A stretch of DNA of 64,000 nt from Chamaecyparis obtusa (lineage: Eukaryota > Streptophyta > Pinopsida > Cupressales > Cupressaceae): NCBI GenBank assembly GCA_027943335.1, contig BSBK01004082.1, forward strand, positions 241,501 through 305,500, written 5' to 3'. The notes beneath the pieces were generated by a model. The model ran no database searches and was not told the origin of the DNA. It saw nothing but the letters and a program-made list of their open reading frames with translations. Shown piece after piece: positions 1 to 10,329 of the stretch (the first letter of the stretch is position 1; every line of letters starts with the position of its first letter). The position numbers were made by a program, and so were the translations under genes.

Positions 1-526
1 AAAACTTTCTTTAGCCATCATACATTATTACAAGTCAAAATTATCTTTAAACCCAATACAGAGCCACCATTGAAGAAGCACACAAATCCTTATCTAACAC
101 TTTCAGACTATAGAATTATCTCCAAACCTAAAATAGGTCACTAGTTCACTAAAAAATATTACCATGAAAATTCTTACATAATTCCAAAGAAGTAAGATCA
201 AGAAAGTGCTCCTCATTGTGCAACACGTTGATCACATTTCAAATCTTCTTTATCAAGCATAACCTTATTCATCCTATTGCAATCAAATATTAATGTTACA
301 CCATAGATTATAGACATTAATGAAACCATAAAAAATAATGTTGGCATTCAAACCCATAGAGGCAACAACCAAGATAATAGCGAAATAGAAACTAAATATC
401 ACTATCAAAATATTTGTTTATAGTTTTCTCACATTTGCATTGTTAATATCAAGCCAAAAATACAACTATATTCAAACAAGAACCAAATCATTCATTAGAT
501 AGAACATAGAAACATTATTACCAGAT
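1..526. other. no gene recognised
   Basis: AT-rich sequence with no supported ORF, RNA gene or element border. It lies just upstream of the short coiled-coil ORF at 527 and may be more of that same repeat, but nothing in it can be named. Confidence 0.4.
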
Positions 527-898
527 ATGGAGTTTTTGATGAAGGTAAAAAATAATAAAGAGAATGAGGAAAAGACTACAGAAATCAAAGCAATGGTGGA
601 AATCAGCTACAACAGGCACATCATTAATGAAGCTCTTAAGCACATAAATGAGGGTCTTAGTGTTTTAGTGATGAATCTTAAGGCTCTATATAACCATCTG
701 GAGAATAACATGCTAGAGAATACAACTATTATGCCGGATGGTGGTGTTGGGAGCTTAAGGCCAGGAACTATAACCATAAGTGGCCTCAAAAGGAAGTTGC
801 CTGATACCCCTAAGGAGCTAAAAGGTCTCAAAGACTCCATTCAGAAGATGGAGGATCTGCAGAAACAGGCGGAGAAGGCCATGAAAAAGATAAAGTAG
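527..898 (+). CDS. short coiled-coil ORF, probable C-terminal fragment of a repeated transposon ORF
   Basis: Open for 123 codons. The protein is charged and helical: a Lys/Glu-rich start, heptad-like Leu spacing about residues 30-60, a Gly/Pro linker about 70-85, then a lysine-rich amphipathic tail ending KAMKKIK. No catalytic motif is visible. It resembles in composition and layout the C-terminal coiled-coil parts of the large ORFs at 10.33-12.87 kb (minus) and 60.4-62.4 kb (plus), and like the latter it is followed by a T/G-rich stretch ending in a 'tatcaaaaa' type tail (near 1110). I therefore infer a 5'-truncated copy of that repeat rather than a host gene. No function is assigned. A small host protein cannot be excluded. 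Confidence 0.35.
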   Translation: MEFLMKVKNNKENEEKTTEIKAMVEISYNRHIINEALKHINEGLSVLVMNLKALYNHLENNMLENTTIMPDGGVGSLRPGTITISGLKRKLPDTPKELKGLKDSIQKMEDLQKQAEKAMKKIK

Positions 899-1130
899 TT
901 TCTGTCGGTTGGTTGCTGGGTGGTTGCTGGTTTATGTGCTAGTTTTTGTTTTTTGTCACTGCTTGTTTTGTTTTTTCTGTTACTTTTTTGGGATGGTTGG
1001 GGTCCTGATATTTGATGTTTATCAGGCTTTCAAATTTTGTATGGGCTGAATTGAAAATATCCTCTCCTATATTGTAAATGTTTTGGGTTCCATTCAAAAC
1101 CTATTTTTACCTTTATCAAAAACATTAATA
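899..1130 (+). other. 3' tail of the truncated repeat ORF
   Basis: T/G-rich non-coding stretch after the stop codon, ending 'ttatcaaaaacattaatact'. The tail after the related ORF at 62411 ends similarly near 62760 ('atcaaaaaatattagtatt'). This looks like a LINE-type 3' end, which is an inference from two copies. Confidence 0.3.
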
Positions 1131-3587
1131 CTAGATATAAACAAAGAGTCCAACACCACAATAATAGTATCCAAAACACAACAAGAATCCTATATGATTA
1201 GATAAATATCTTTTGAACCAAGGAAACTACATATGTGAAATATTCTTAAACATATCCACAAAAGGAACTTCCATCTTGACTTATACAATCCATACCATTT
1301 TGAGAAAATCAGAATAGTCAAAACACATCTAGACTGATGGAAACCACCATAACTAAACCAACATACAAAGAGTCAACAATCATCCAATTTATCATAAATA
1401 TTCCATCATCAACACTTCAACCATTCAACAAGTTTTACATCAATGGAAACTAACATGCCATATTTGCAACAATCCCCCCCTTCAAGTCATTGATAGAAAC
1501 TCTTGTGTAATTCAACAAAATTTATCCACCTTTGAAATCAAGGATAAAGGATAACCAAAAAGGTATTTCCAAAAATATATTTTTGTCCCCCTTTACTATG
1601 AAACCTCTTTTAGACGCGTATAAATATGTTTATCAAAAAAAGGATTGGACATCAACTAACCATCTTCTCAGGTCAAATATTTTTGAGCTGCTTCTTTAAA
1701 CCAACTAGAGTTGTTTCCCAAGAATGTATAGTAGAAGAGTCTTACTATGACATGCTAAATAACCAATCTTCTTTATGTTTTGCATCCTATAAATTCTATA
1801 CAAATTATTCTCCATCAAGAAGAAGTTAAATGAAAGTGAATTGCCAAATCTCCAAAATATCTTTTAACTCATAAAATATTTTTTTATACATATTCTTTTG
1901 ACCCTACCATGTAGATAGATGGAGTGTATCTCACAATTTTTTTTCTATATAGCTCCTCTTTTATCATTTTATATATCAAAAGATTGAGCAATTTATGATA
2001 TCTAAGATTTAGAGGAATCTATATTTTCTTTAAGCTTCTTTATGTGAATAGAACACATTAAGTAGATACTGTACATTTCAAAAATATCAATAATAACCTT
2101 CTTTTCATTCTTAATGGCATGAATTATCTTTTTTTGTGCCACTTTGCACTTTACTATTGTCTATCCTACAAGTCCTCCTCAATCTTCTTTTCTGTTAGTA
2201 GTAGAGTAGTCCCTAGGAGTAGGGGACACCGATTATTTTTTTATCTAGTACATCATATTCCTGAACGTCTACAACAATAGACAACCCTTTCTATGAATCA
2301 ACATTTAATCTTACTGCAACAATATCACTACTCCTTTCCACTTCTATACTAGACTTTGATTTCTTGGCAGAAGAGGTCTTTGTAGCCATAGATGATACAA
2401 TAATTGTTTTCTACCTTATTACACCAAAAAATATGATTCTCAACAATCTATTCAAAAGTTCCAAATATTTTTACACTCAAATCCTTTAGTAGCTTTAGAA
2501 TTACTTTAGCAATAAACACACACTCATTTTCGGTTGCTTCATAGGGTAACAAAGATACCCATGAAAATCTAGGTTCAATATCTTCCATGAAGCAATAATA
2601 TCTATCCACTAGAAAGTTATTTTAATCCCATATCTAACAAACATTTCTCTCCAAACGTATAAGAAAAATTTGTAGACCAAATCATTTCTATTATTGAATT
2701 TATCTAACCAATTATTTATCTACTGTCTAACTAGTATATCACATCCCCATACAACATGATTTTGTTTCAATAAATTATTTAGAAAGAAAAATATTAGACA
2801 TACAATAAGAGATCCATACATAAAAGAATACATTTCTTCTTTAGGCTTTTGTAATTATTTTCTTTTAGCTTCTTGTAGGAAAAAAATACAGCAATAGAAG
2901 AAGTATAACCCTCTTTGTTCTAATAGTAGACTTTGTATGAAATATTTAAAATTATATATATTACATAATCATATAGACCTCAAGGCTCTTTTATCAAAAG
3001 CAACACTAGGCAACTTGAAAACTTCCTCAAATTTTCATAGATTTCAAAAAGGAAGTTGTTCCACACGAACACAAACTAGTTACCATTTGCAATCATCATT
3101 TGAAAATGAGTATTGCTTATCCAACTAGAAAAATTCACCATGAATACAACTCAATTCATTCGTTACTGTCTATTCATCGAAAAATATTATAAAATCATTC
3201 CAAGCATCCAAGCCCATGTGTCCTAGATATGAAAACTCTACTCTCAGTATATGCAAATCAATAGTGAACTCAATTATTTTTCCATGCTAATATACTTCCA
3301 ACGGTACATCAATATGGAACTATATGTGTCTTAACTATGTTCTTCCTCGTGAATAACCCTAGTAGGAATTATTAAAAAAACAATAATAAGGTTTTTTTTT
3401 GTCATGGGTATAAATGGGCGCAATTAGACAATAGGCCTAGCCTCGTCCAAAACACCAACAAACATTGAATTTTTCAGAAAAATTGATTTACAAAATATAG
3501 AACTTCTTTTTGATGAACACAAGATTCACAAATTTCATCTAAATTACTTCTTTGACAAGATGATGAAATGAAATTGATATCTACAAA
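1131..3587. other. no gene recognised; decayed DNA
   Basis: AT-rich sequence. Several short ORFs occur here but none has a recognisable motif, family length or codon pattern. One possibly decayed coding remnant on the minus strand is listed separately (2167-2389). Confidence 0.4.
2167..2389 (-). pseudogene. possible decayed ORF start, unknown
   Basis: Reading the minus strand from an ATG at 2389 gives a Lys/Ser-rich start (MATKTSSAKKSKSS) followed by an acidic stretch and then stop codons about every 20 codons. The composition is reminiscent of a retroelement gag N-terminus, but no domain can be recognised. It may be chance. Confidence 0.2.
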
Positions 3588-3606
3588 ATATATATATATA
3601 TATATA
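3588..3606. repeat. short (AT)n microsatellite
   Basis: About nine to ten AT dinucleotides in a row. Confidence 0.8.
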
Positions 3607-4019
3607 ATTTATTGAACTAGTGTTTTGTGAAAAAGATGATGTACAACAACTCGGGGAAATAATGATTATCTTTTTGGACCAGGAAACATATTCGAAAGTA
3701 TCAACAAGGAAGTATTAGAAAATGCATTTTGTCTTAACTCAGAAGGAAGGATTAGCACCTGAAATGTTGCAGAACCATTTTCAATCTTTACGGCAAAGGT
3801 TTCATCTTCTAGTTTCTTTACCAAAAATTGTTCCATCTTCTTTTCTTCATAAAAGTCAATTTTCGTTTTAGTCTTTTAGTTCCATCGGCATTCAAGCTTC
3901 TTCTTCTGTAGTATTTTGCAATATGTTTAGTCATGTTAGAGTTATAACATGACTGAACCTTGCGTAACTCTATATTTGTTCATGCTTCTTTTATATTCTC
4001 TATATTTTTCCCTACACTC

Positions 4020-5092
4020 AACAACTCTATGAGGATTCATTCTTCATATCGAATAGATTGTCATGAAAAAGGATAATTTTCTTACATTTTTAACATATTG
4101 GTTGGCCATCAATGAATTGGGCAGAAGAATAATTAAAAAAAGTATTTCTTGTCATTGAATGGATTTTCTTTATATAAACAATATATTAAAAATATATGTT
4201 TGGATCATATTGTTTATGGTAATGAGTTACTGTGAAAAAAAATAGAACTTGTGATGGTTGATATTAGTGCAGTGTTTGCTGATCGTTTGAATGGCGTTGT
4301 AATGAGCAGTTTTGAGTTTTGTGATGTTAATGGTGAATTTCTAAATCTTCAGCTTTGTTGATATTAGATTGATAGTATTACCGTATTTCAAGGGGCTCAT
4401 CCTTTTGCTCTTTAGCCTTGTCTTCAACAAAATATTGTCCTTTTATCATTGGGAGGAGTTTGAGAATGAGATGATTAAAATTTTATGTGTGCAGATACAT
4501 GATAGTATTGCAAAATATTTTGAGAATTTTGCTTTCAAAGGAAAAGGGATTGTTATTTTTTTCACTAAGGAAAGTAATATATAACTGTTGGGAAAACATA
4601 GTTTTTATTAGTTGGAGTATCTTTGTAAAAGATAAAAGATAAAAATTTTTATTGTTAAAATGATTTCAATAAATAAGAAGCTGAAGGATAAAACCCTGGT
4701 CAAATGTAAATATTGCAAGTATGAAAAATGAAAATTATTTTACTAATTAGCACAAAATTGTTATAACACATTGGATAAGATAATTTGATTTATATATTTG
4801 CAAAACAATCATAATAAAACATCTCATAGTATCTTTGATTAAAATATTACAAACTTATCCCCTAAAACTGCCACATTTACTTCAATTTAATTTCAGGAGA
4901 CTGGCAAATACTATCCCATCAAATATCCAAATTCTTAAAGGTCAACAAATCATGTTAAAGAAAGTTGACAAATTCTTAAAGGTCAACAAATCATGTTAAA
5001 GAAAGTTGACAAGAAAATATGTAAACTAACTTCCTTACACCTATCCATGCCACAACACTATATGTAAACTAACTTACTTACACCTATCAGAT
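4020..5092. repeat. duplicated block A, flank downstream of SKP1-like gene 1
   Basis: Closely similar in order and sequence to 16917-19431, downstream of SKP1-like gene 2. Landmarks shared by both are 'attgtcatgaaaaa' (4059 and 16942), 'cttgtgatggttgat' (4250 and 18554) and 'ggagtttgagaatgagatga' (4453 and 18755). Copy B has about 1.4 kb more between the first two landmarks. This shows the SKP1 genes were copied with their flanks rather than by retroposition. Confidence 0.75.
4929..5010. repeat. 41-bp direct tandem duplication
   Basis: Two identical 41-bp units (4929-4969 and 4970-5010), beginning 'aaattcttaaaggtcaac'. The equivalent place beside SKP1 gene 2 (about 19270) has one unit, so the duplication arose after the block duplication. 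Confidence 0.85.
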
Positions 5093-5785
5093 TTACTCAA
5101 AAGCCCACTGATTTTCATGCCTGATTTCCTCCTCCTCTTGAGGAGTGAAGTCGTTCTTTATGTTAAATGTCTTTCGAATCTCTTGAGAAATTTTTCCCTT
5201 AATCATGTCAGCCACAGTTTGACACATTAAATCCATAAGACTCTTTCTATTCAGATAGTTTGCAGCCTGTTGACAACAAAGAAAAGTCATCATTTCCAGC
5301 CTATATCTATACGGAAAATAAATTTAGTACAAGCATATTGTACAAATATACTGCTGCAAATGATTTAACAATTAAATAACGAAATTCATCCTACAAATAC
5401 ATATCAAATATTCGAAATAAAAAAGGGTTTCTGAAACCCTAAGCATACCAGCAAAAAAAAGATGTAAACCCTAAACACATACCAGGATGAGGCTGAAAAT
5501 TGTAGGCAGATCCACCTCCTGCTCCCACTTTTTCACATCCTCCTCCAAAAAGGCGGGCTTGTCTTGGCTGGTCTGGGCGGCCTCGGCTTCCACATGATAT
5601 TTACAGTATTCGATAACTTTGGCGAGGATGTTACCAGTCACGTTTAGCAAGGGCAGGACATTCTCCGTGCCTGTATCCTCAATCAAATTTCTCATTGTTT
5701 CAGACTCAAACGCCACCGCCTCATCAACCTCAAATATCTCATCGTCTGAGCTCTTCAACTGCACTTTGCCTGCTTCCATTGCCAT
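5093..5785 (-). CDS. SKP1: SKP1-like protein, SCF ubiquitin ligase adaptor (gene 1)
   Basis: Two exons. Exon 1 runs 5785-5483 (101 codons) and exon 2 runs 5266-5093 (57 codons plus TAA); the 216-bp phase-0 intron has GT (GTATGT) and AG borders. The 158-aa product is near the usual length of plant SKP1. Exon 1 holds the N-terminal BTB/POZ-like fold ([17 protein letters not shown], then [15 protein letters not shown]). Exon 2 holds the C-terminal F-box-binding part ([28 protein letters not shown]) and ends with the family's characteristic ENQWAFE. Known role: joins cullin 1 to F-box proteins in SCF E3 ligases in nucleus and cytosol. Oddities: against gene 2, three residues (FVK) before VDLPT are missing, an in-frame 9-bp loss, and NYLNIK reads NYLNRK. 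The start is the first of two close ATGs. A conserved TATA box lies about 125 bp upstream. Probably functional. Confidence 0.88.
5267..5482 (-). other. intron of SKP1-like gene 1; empty site for the copia insertion in gene 2
   Basis: 216-bp AT-rich intron. Near its donor end it contains 'gggtttctgaaaccctaagc', which is the uninterrupted form of the sequence split by the retroelement in gene 2. Confidence 0.85.
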
Positions 5786-5906
5786 GGATTTTTTTGGAAT
5801 TTGAAAACAGGGGAATTTATGCGCAGGAAAGTCGAACGAAAATCCAAGAAGAAACAGTGGTTAATTGCTCACGGTACAATAAAAGCTACAGTTACCGGCT
5901 CACCTC

Positions 5907-5916
5907 TATATTTATA
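5907..5916 (-). promoter_or_regulatory. TATA box of SKP1-like gene 1
   Basis: Minus-strand TATAAATATA about 122 bp before the ATG. The neighbouring motif GAGCCGGTAA and the 'gagcaattaacca' leader are retained upstream of gene 2, where a TATATAAAG sits at the same place. The conservation supports a core promoter. Confidence 0.6.
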
Positions 5917-6229
5917 TGTGGGGGATGGATTTAAAAATAAAAAAATAAAAAAAAAATCACCGGGCCGACAAAATAGTGCATTTTATTCATTCACAACCAA
6001 ACACTTTGTTTACTCGCTCGAACTGCAGTAGATTTCCTTATAATTGCATATACGCATTAAAAAAAAATCTATAAAATATGACTTATAATTGCATGTACGC
6101 ATGCGCTGAATTCCGTTCAAATGTTTACTGGTGAAAGTTGGATTGAAATTTTCATTTTTTTTTCTGCTCTGATTTTTTTCTGTAATTGACAGAAGCTGCT
6201 TGTTTAAAGTTAAAAACTCGTAAATCAAG

Positions 6230-7640
6230 TTTTATCTTGATGGACGAGAAAAATCTGTAAATGTAATCAATGCAAAGTAAAAATTCTAAATAAAGTAAAA
6301 TATAAAATTTTATTTAGGATAGATTTAAATTTATTGTTGTAAAAATATTTAAATAGTTGGTGTGTTAAAAATAATTTATTTTTTATAAAAATATTAAATT
6401 TATTGTTGAAAATAATCAATATTGACATTTAATCAGATAAATTTGAAAAAATGTAAGATTTGGAATAACAAAATTATTTTTGGAAAATCTAGGGTATTTA
6501 TAGTAAAATTTATCATTGGAATAAGAATTGTAATGATATTTAATTATATAAAATAAAAAAATGGAGGAGTTGTTAGTAATTTTTATTTTTATAAAATTAC
6601 AAAATTTTAAAATTTTCAAAATGTATTATATAACTTCTCAACAATTTAAGACACACTATTTATAATTAGGATAAAAAAATATATTAATTTTAGAAATATT
6701 TTTTTATAAAGTATAAAAAAAATTATACATTATTCGTGGTGGGTGGCTTTCTATAATAGCCTCAAACTGGATCAAAATTCTTTAAAACCATGCAACCAGT
6801 CATGTGAAAATAGATAAACTCCTCTCTCTAATATATATCTACCCAAAAATCAGAAAACCCACTCTCTCCAAAAGCATAACTCCACCGTATGTCAAAAGGC
6901 TAAATATTTATAAAATCGTAAATATGACAATTAAATAGTATTTTATATGTATGATAAATTATGTTATTTTATAATATATATGTTTCTATTTTGATTAATA
7001 TATATTTGTATTAATTTAGAATATTTTAAAAATAGAATATATAATTTAAAAACTTGATTTATATTTTTATATTATTTATTATATTTATATTAATTTGAAA
7101 TTATTTTTAAATAAAATATATGAATTTAGAAATTTGTTTAATTTTTTGAGATTTTTGCACTTATAATTATTTTTTAACTTTATATGCTTTTTATCACAAA
7201 TAGAAGTTTCTATTTGTATATTACTATTGATTTAAAATCTTTCCCAAATAAAACACGTGAATTTATTTTCTAATTTTAGATTTTGTATATCTATGTGTAT
7301 TACTAATTATTTAAATTTGAAATAATTTATTAAAAAAAATCATATGACAGGTAAGGGTGACTGTCAAATTCCACGCCTGCTCTAAAATGCATGCAGCTCC
7401 TCTAAGTCTGAAAAACCGTCAAGCATGCGCCATCTATAATTTCATGTAATCTCTTCCTTAAAAAATAGACTCCACTTCATCTTCAATATAATATCGCCGT
7501 AACTCCAAAAAAAATAATATTTATTATGTAATAAGATAAATTAATATCCACATTTTATTAGAAACGACACTTATTAAATCATAACCTCATAACATAATGA
7601 ATATCACTTTAAATAATATTCGTTAAATTATTGAACAGGG
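6230..7640. repeat. duplicated block A, upstream of SKP1-like gene 1
   Basis: Matches 26447-27180 (upstream of gene 2) and, from about 6800, also 36450-36930 (copy C) and 37655-38053 continuing at 53586 (copy D). A shared landmark is 'gtgaagaaagataaactcct'-like sequence near 6806, 26833, 36478 and 37727. Copy A differs by an AT-rich insert (6903-7385). No ORF is conserved among the copies here. Confidence 0.7.
6903..7385. other. AT-rich insert within block A
   Basis: About 480 bp present only in copy A. Copies B, C and D read straight from 'aaaggc' to 'atgca'. The insert is almost pure A/T with no ORF. Clear terminal inverted repeats or a target duplication were not seen. Confidence 0.45.
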
Positions 7641-9240
7641 AATTCATGCTTCATTGTGCCTCGAAAATGCTCGAGCTCGGCATTCTGAAGATTCTTTTTT
7701 GGGGTTTTATCGTCATTGAAAATGACCATGGCTTACTTCTCATTTATGTGGCCACCGAACCCTAAATAATAAAGATGCTTTAAACATTTTTCATAAATTT
7801 GCTGAGACCTTTATGTGAACACGGTGTTGCCTACATCTCTTTTCGTACTCCCAGCTGGGCTGTATCTTGTGCATTTTTCTTTTCTTATTCCTGAATTGTA
7901 TGTATGAAACATAGACTTATAAGATATGATATTTGAAGCTTGATGATGTTGATGTTCCCGAAGGTCTTTTAACAATCTGTATAATCTTTCATGTTTATTA
8001 GCTTCTCATTTACAAAAGGAAAGAAAGAGGGTTTCCTTTATTTGTATTGTAGCTGATCAGAGTTGAAATGGTGTTGGTCATTTGTGTATTCTCGTGTCCA
8101 ATCATTACATGATGACAGTATGTATTATTGATTTATTTGACAATCTAATGAAACAATGGATTTGAAAAATCCTCTTTATACTTCATACCATGGATGTTCA
8201 ACATGAGGCTCTCAAGATTCTTAAGATGAAGCTTCTATTCCTATGGAAAATATCATTTGTATTGTCATTATATTCATGATATTCCTTATATCATTGTTGG
8301 GCCTATAGCTTCTGAAACATGTAACTTGAACATTCTCTGATATGTACTATCACCATATGCATTTCCATGCTCTGTCATTTTCACAATGTTGATTATGGTT
8401 ACCCTTGTATGTTGTCTTCATTGATTGATATTTCTTTTCATGCACTATCTTGTAGCTATAATGAAATGTTCTTGTATAGACAAGCTTTTGATTATCTTCC
8501 ATCTGTACCTGTGACATATTCACATATGCTTGATTACTAAAATCTGAGCTACATCATGGTGCTTTTCAATTAATATTCACTAGTTTTTTTCACTCAATAT
8601 CTGATAGTGACATTAAAACATTTGTTCTCATTGTTTTCCATAGAATGATATGTTTTCATTTGATCCGTTTTATCAATCTTTGCAATGTTCCTGTATCATT
8701 TCACTGTGATGATATTAAGAGCATAATGAGATATTCTCTTTGGGTAGAAAATATTTTTTTCAATATGATAATGACACAATCAAAGACAAAAATGTCTCTA
8801 TTATAGTGGTGTAATCATTAATTCTTGGCACATGTTTCTCTTTGAATGATACAATTGCATCATAAATGAAGTTGTCTCTGTGATACTATGCTTTTGATTA
8901 ATTCATCTATGTTACATACTACTGCCACATGTGATTCCCTCTACTCAAAATGACAATTATATATTTCAAACAACTTTCCAGCTTATTTTACTATCATGGT
9001 GGTATTACTACTTGAGGTTTAGAATAAATAAGGGAGATTACTGTTCTTACCATGTTCTTACCATGATGCTGACTAATTGTGTTGACATCTCTACTCATCC
9101 ATCATTTGGTCTGATGTACCACTGAACTCTGTTGCTTATTTCTTCACATTTATTGTTGTGCACTAATGAAAGTCCTTATGTCTTTCTCAAGGAAACTCTG
9201 CATGAAGTGGTCTCCAACATTTTATTTCATGTAAGTGGTT
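7641..9240. other. no gene recognised; first 320 bp repeated at 54370-55060
   Basis: 7641-7960 matches a split stretch downstream of block D (54370-54420 and 54790-55060; landmarks 'gaattcatgcttcattgtgc' and 'tgtatgaaac'). Beyond that it is AT-rich DNA without a supported gene. Confidence 0.45.
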
Positions 9241-9242
9241 CA

Positions 9243-9690
9243 ATGTTGCAATTTATCTACTCCCTGTGAAAGAAACTTCACCCGCGCAGTTCTCTATGCC
9301 TAATATTATTTCACTCTTGATGGATCGACCAGTGATGTGGAGTGTTTATAGTCCAAATATGTCATTCTATGAGGAGAAGACAAAGACAAAGCTACGATGG
9401 GAGGAGTTGCATCTTGTTGTTCATGAGCCTTCATGTTCTTCCGAGGGGGAAACAAAAGAGTTGTAGGAGGATAATGAGAAGGTTGTACCAATTCAAACAT
9501 CTCTGTGGATGAAGATTGATTGAATATAAGGAAGAGGATTCAGTCTTCTTATTCAAAGATCTTCCTTGTTTCGTTGAGGAAGTTGAGGAAGAAGAAGACA
9601 ACAAAGTTATTCCTACCTTTGAGGAACAAATCTTGGCTATTAAGATCCTTGTATATGCCCCTCTAGTACTGTATTTTTATATTAAGTCAT
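9243..9690 (+). pseudogene. decayed ORF of unknown repeat (copy 1)
   Basis: A reading frame from 9266 to 9466 and, after a frameshift near 9515, a further acidic frame to about 9650 (SVFLFKDLPCFVEE, then NKVIPTFEEQ). A second decayed copy at 16110-16480 preserves the same peptide order (FLLFKDLPSFIEEE, NKVIPTFEK), so the frame was once coding. The family is not recognised. It could be part of a retroelement polyprotein. Confidence 0.45.
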
Positions 9691-10140
9691 AATAGAATTC
9701 AAATATGAAATAAAACTAAGTAATAAATAAATAAAAAATTATTTAAATAATAAATAATAAATAATTATATAAGTAATTTGTCAATGACTAAATACTAATT
9801 CATCAATCATATTGATATTATTAATTAATATAATATTAATAGTATTAATCAAATCAGTAATTTATTTTAATAATGATTATTAAGCTACTCATTAATATTA
9901 AAGAAATCAATCACAAACTAATTGATACAGTCGACTAATATCGATAATACAATGATCTCAAAGGGAACGACATAATTATTAATACATTGAGAATAAATAT
10001 TTCAAATCCGTAATCAGTAATTAATCAATTAGTCAATATAATTCTATTAATAATTAATCTTTATAATTAAATATTAATCCGATGTAATATTTAATAATTA
10101 CCAACCAATGACTATACAACATAATACGATTATATGTTTT
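9690..10140. repeat. AT-rich low-complexity tract
   Basis: Dominated by permutations of 'aataat' and 'attaat' with many short palindromes. No gene. Confidence 0.6.
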
Positions 10141-10329
10141 TTAAAAAGAGATAAACAAGATCAATTCAAAGCTAATATTTTTGCAATCCAAGGGATAGGC
10201 CACATAAAGGCCAGACATGAAACAACCACAAAAAAGGAAAGATAGAACAGAACAAAAAGACAGGCACCGGGGAACGAGTTAAGCCAAGCTCCTGAGCATG
10301 ACAACAACATTGCATTTGAGAGCCTCCAT
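10141..10329 (-). other. 3' tail of the minus-strand unknown ORF
   Basis: Read on the minus strand this is a T/G-rich non-coding stretch after the ORF's last stop, comparable to the tails at 899-1130 and 62412-62760. Confidence 0.3.
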
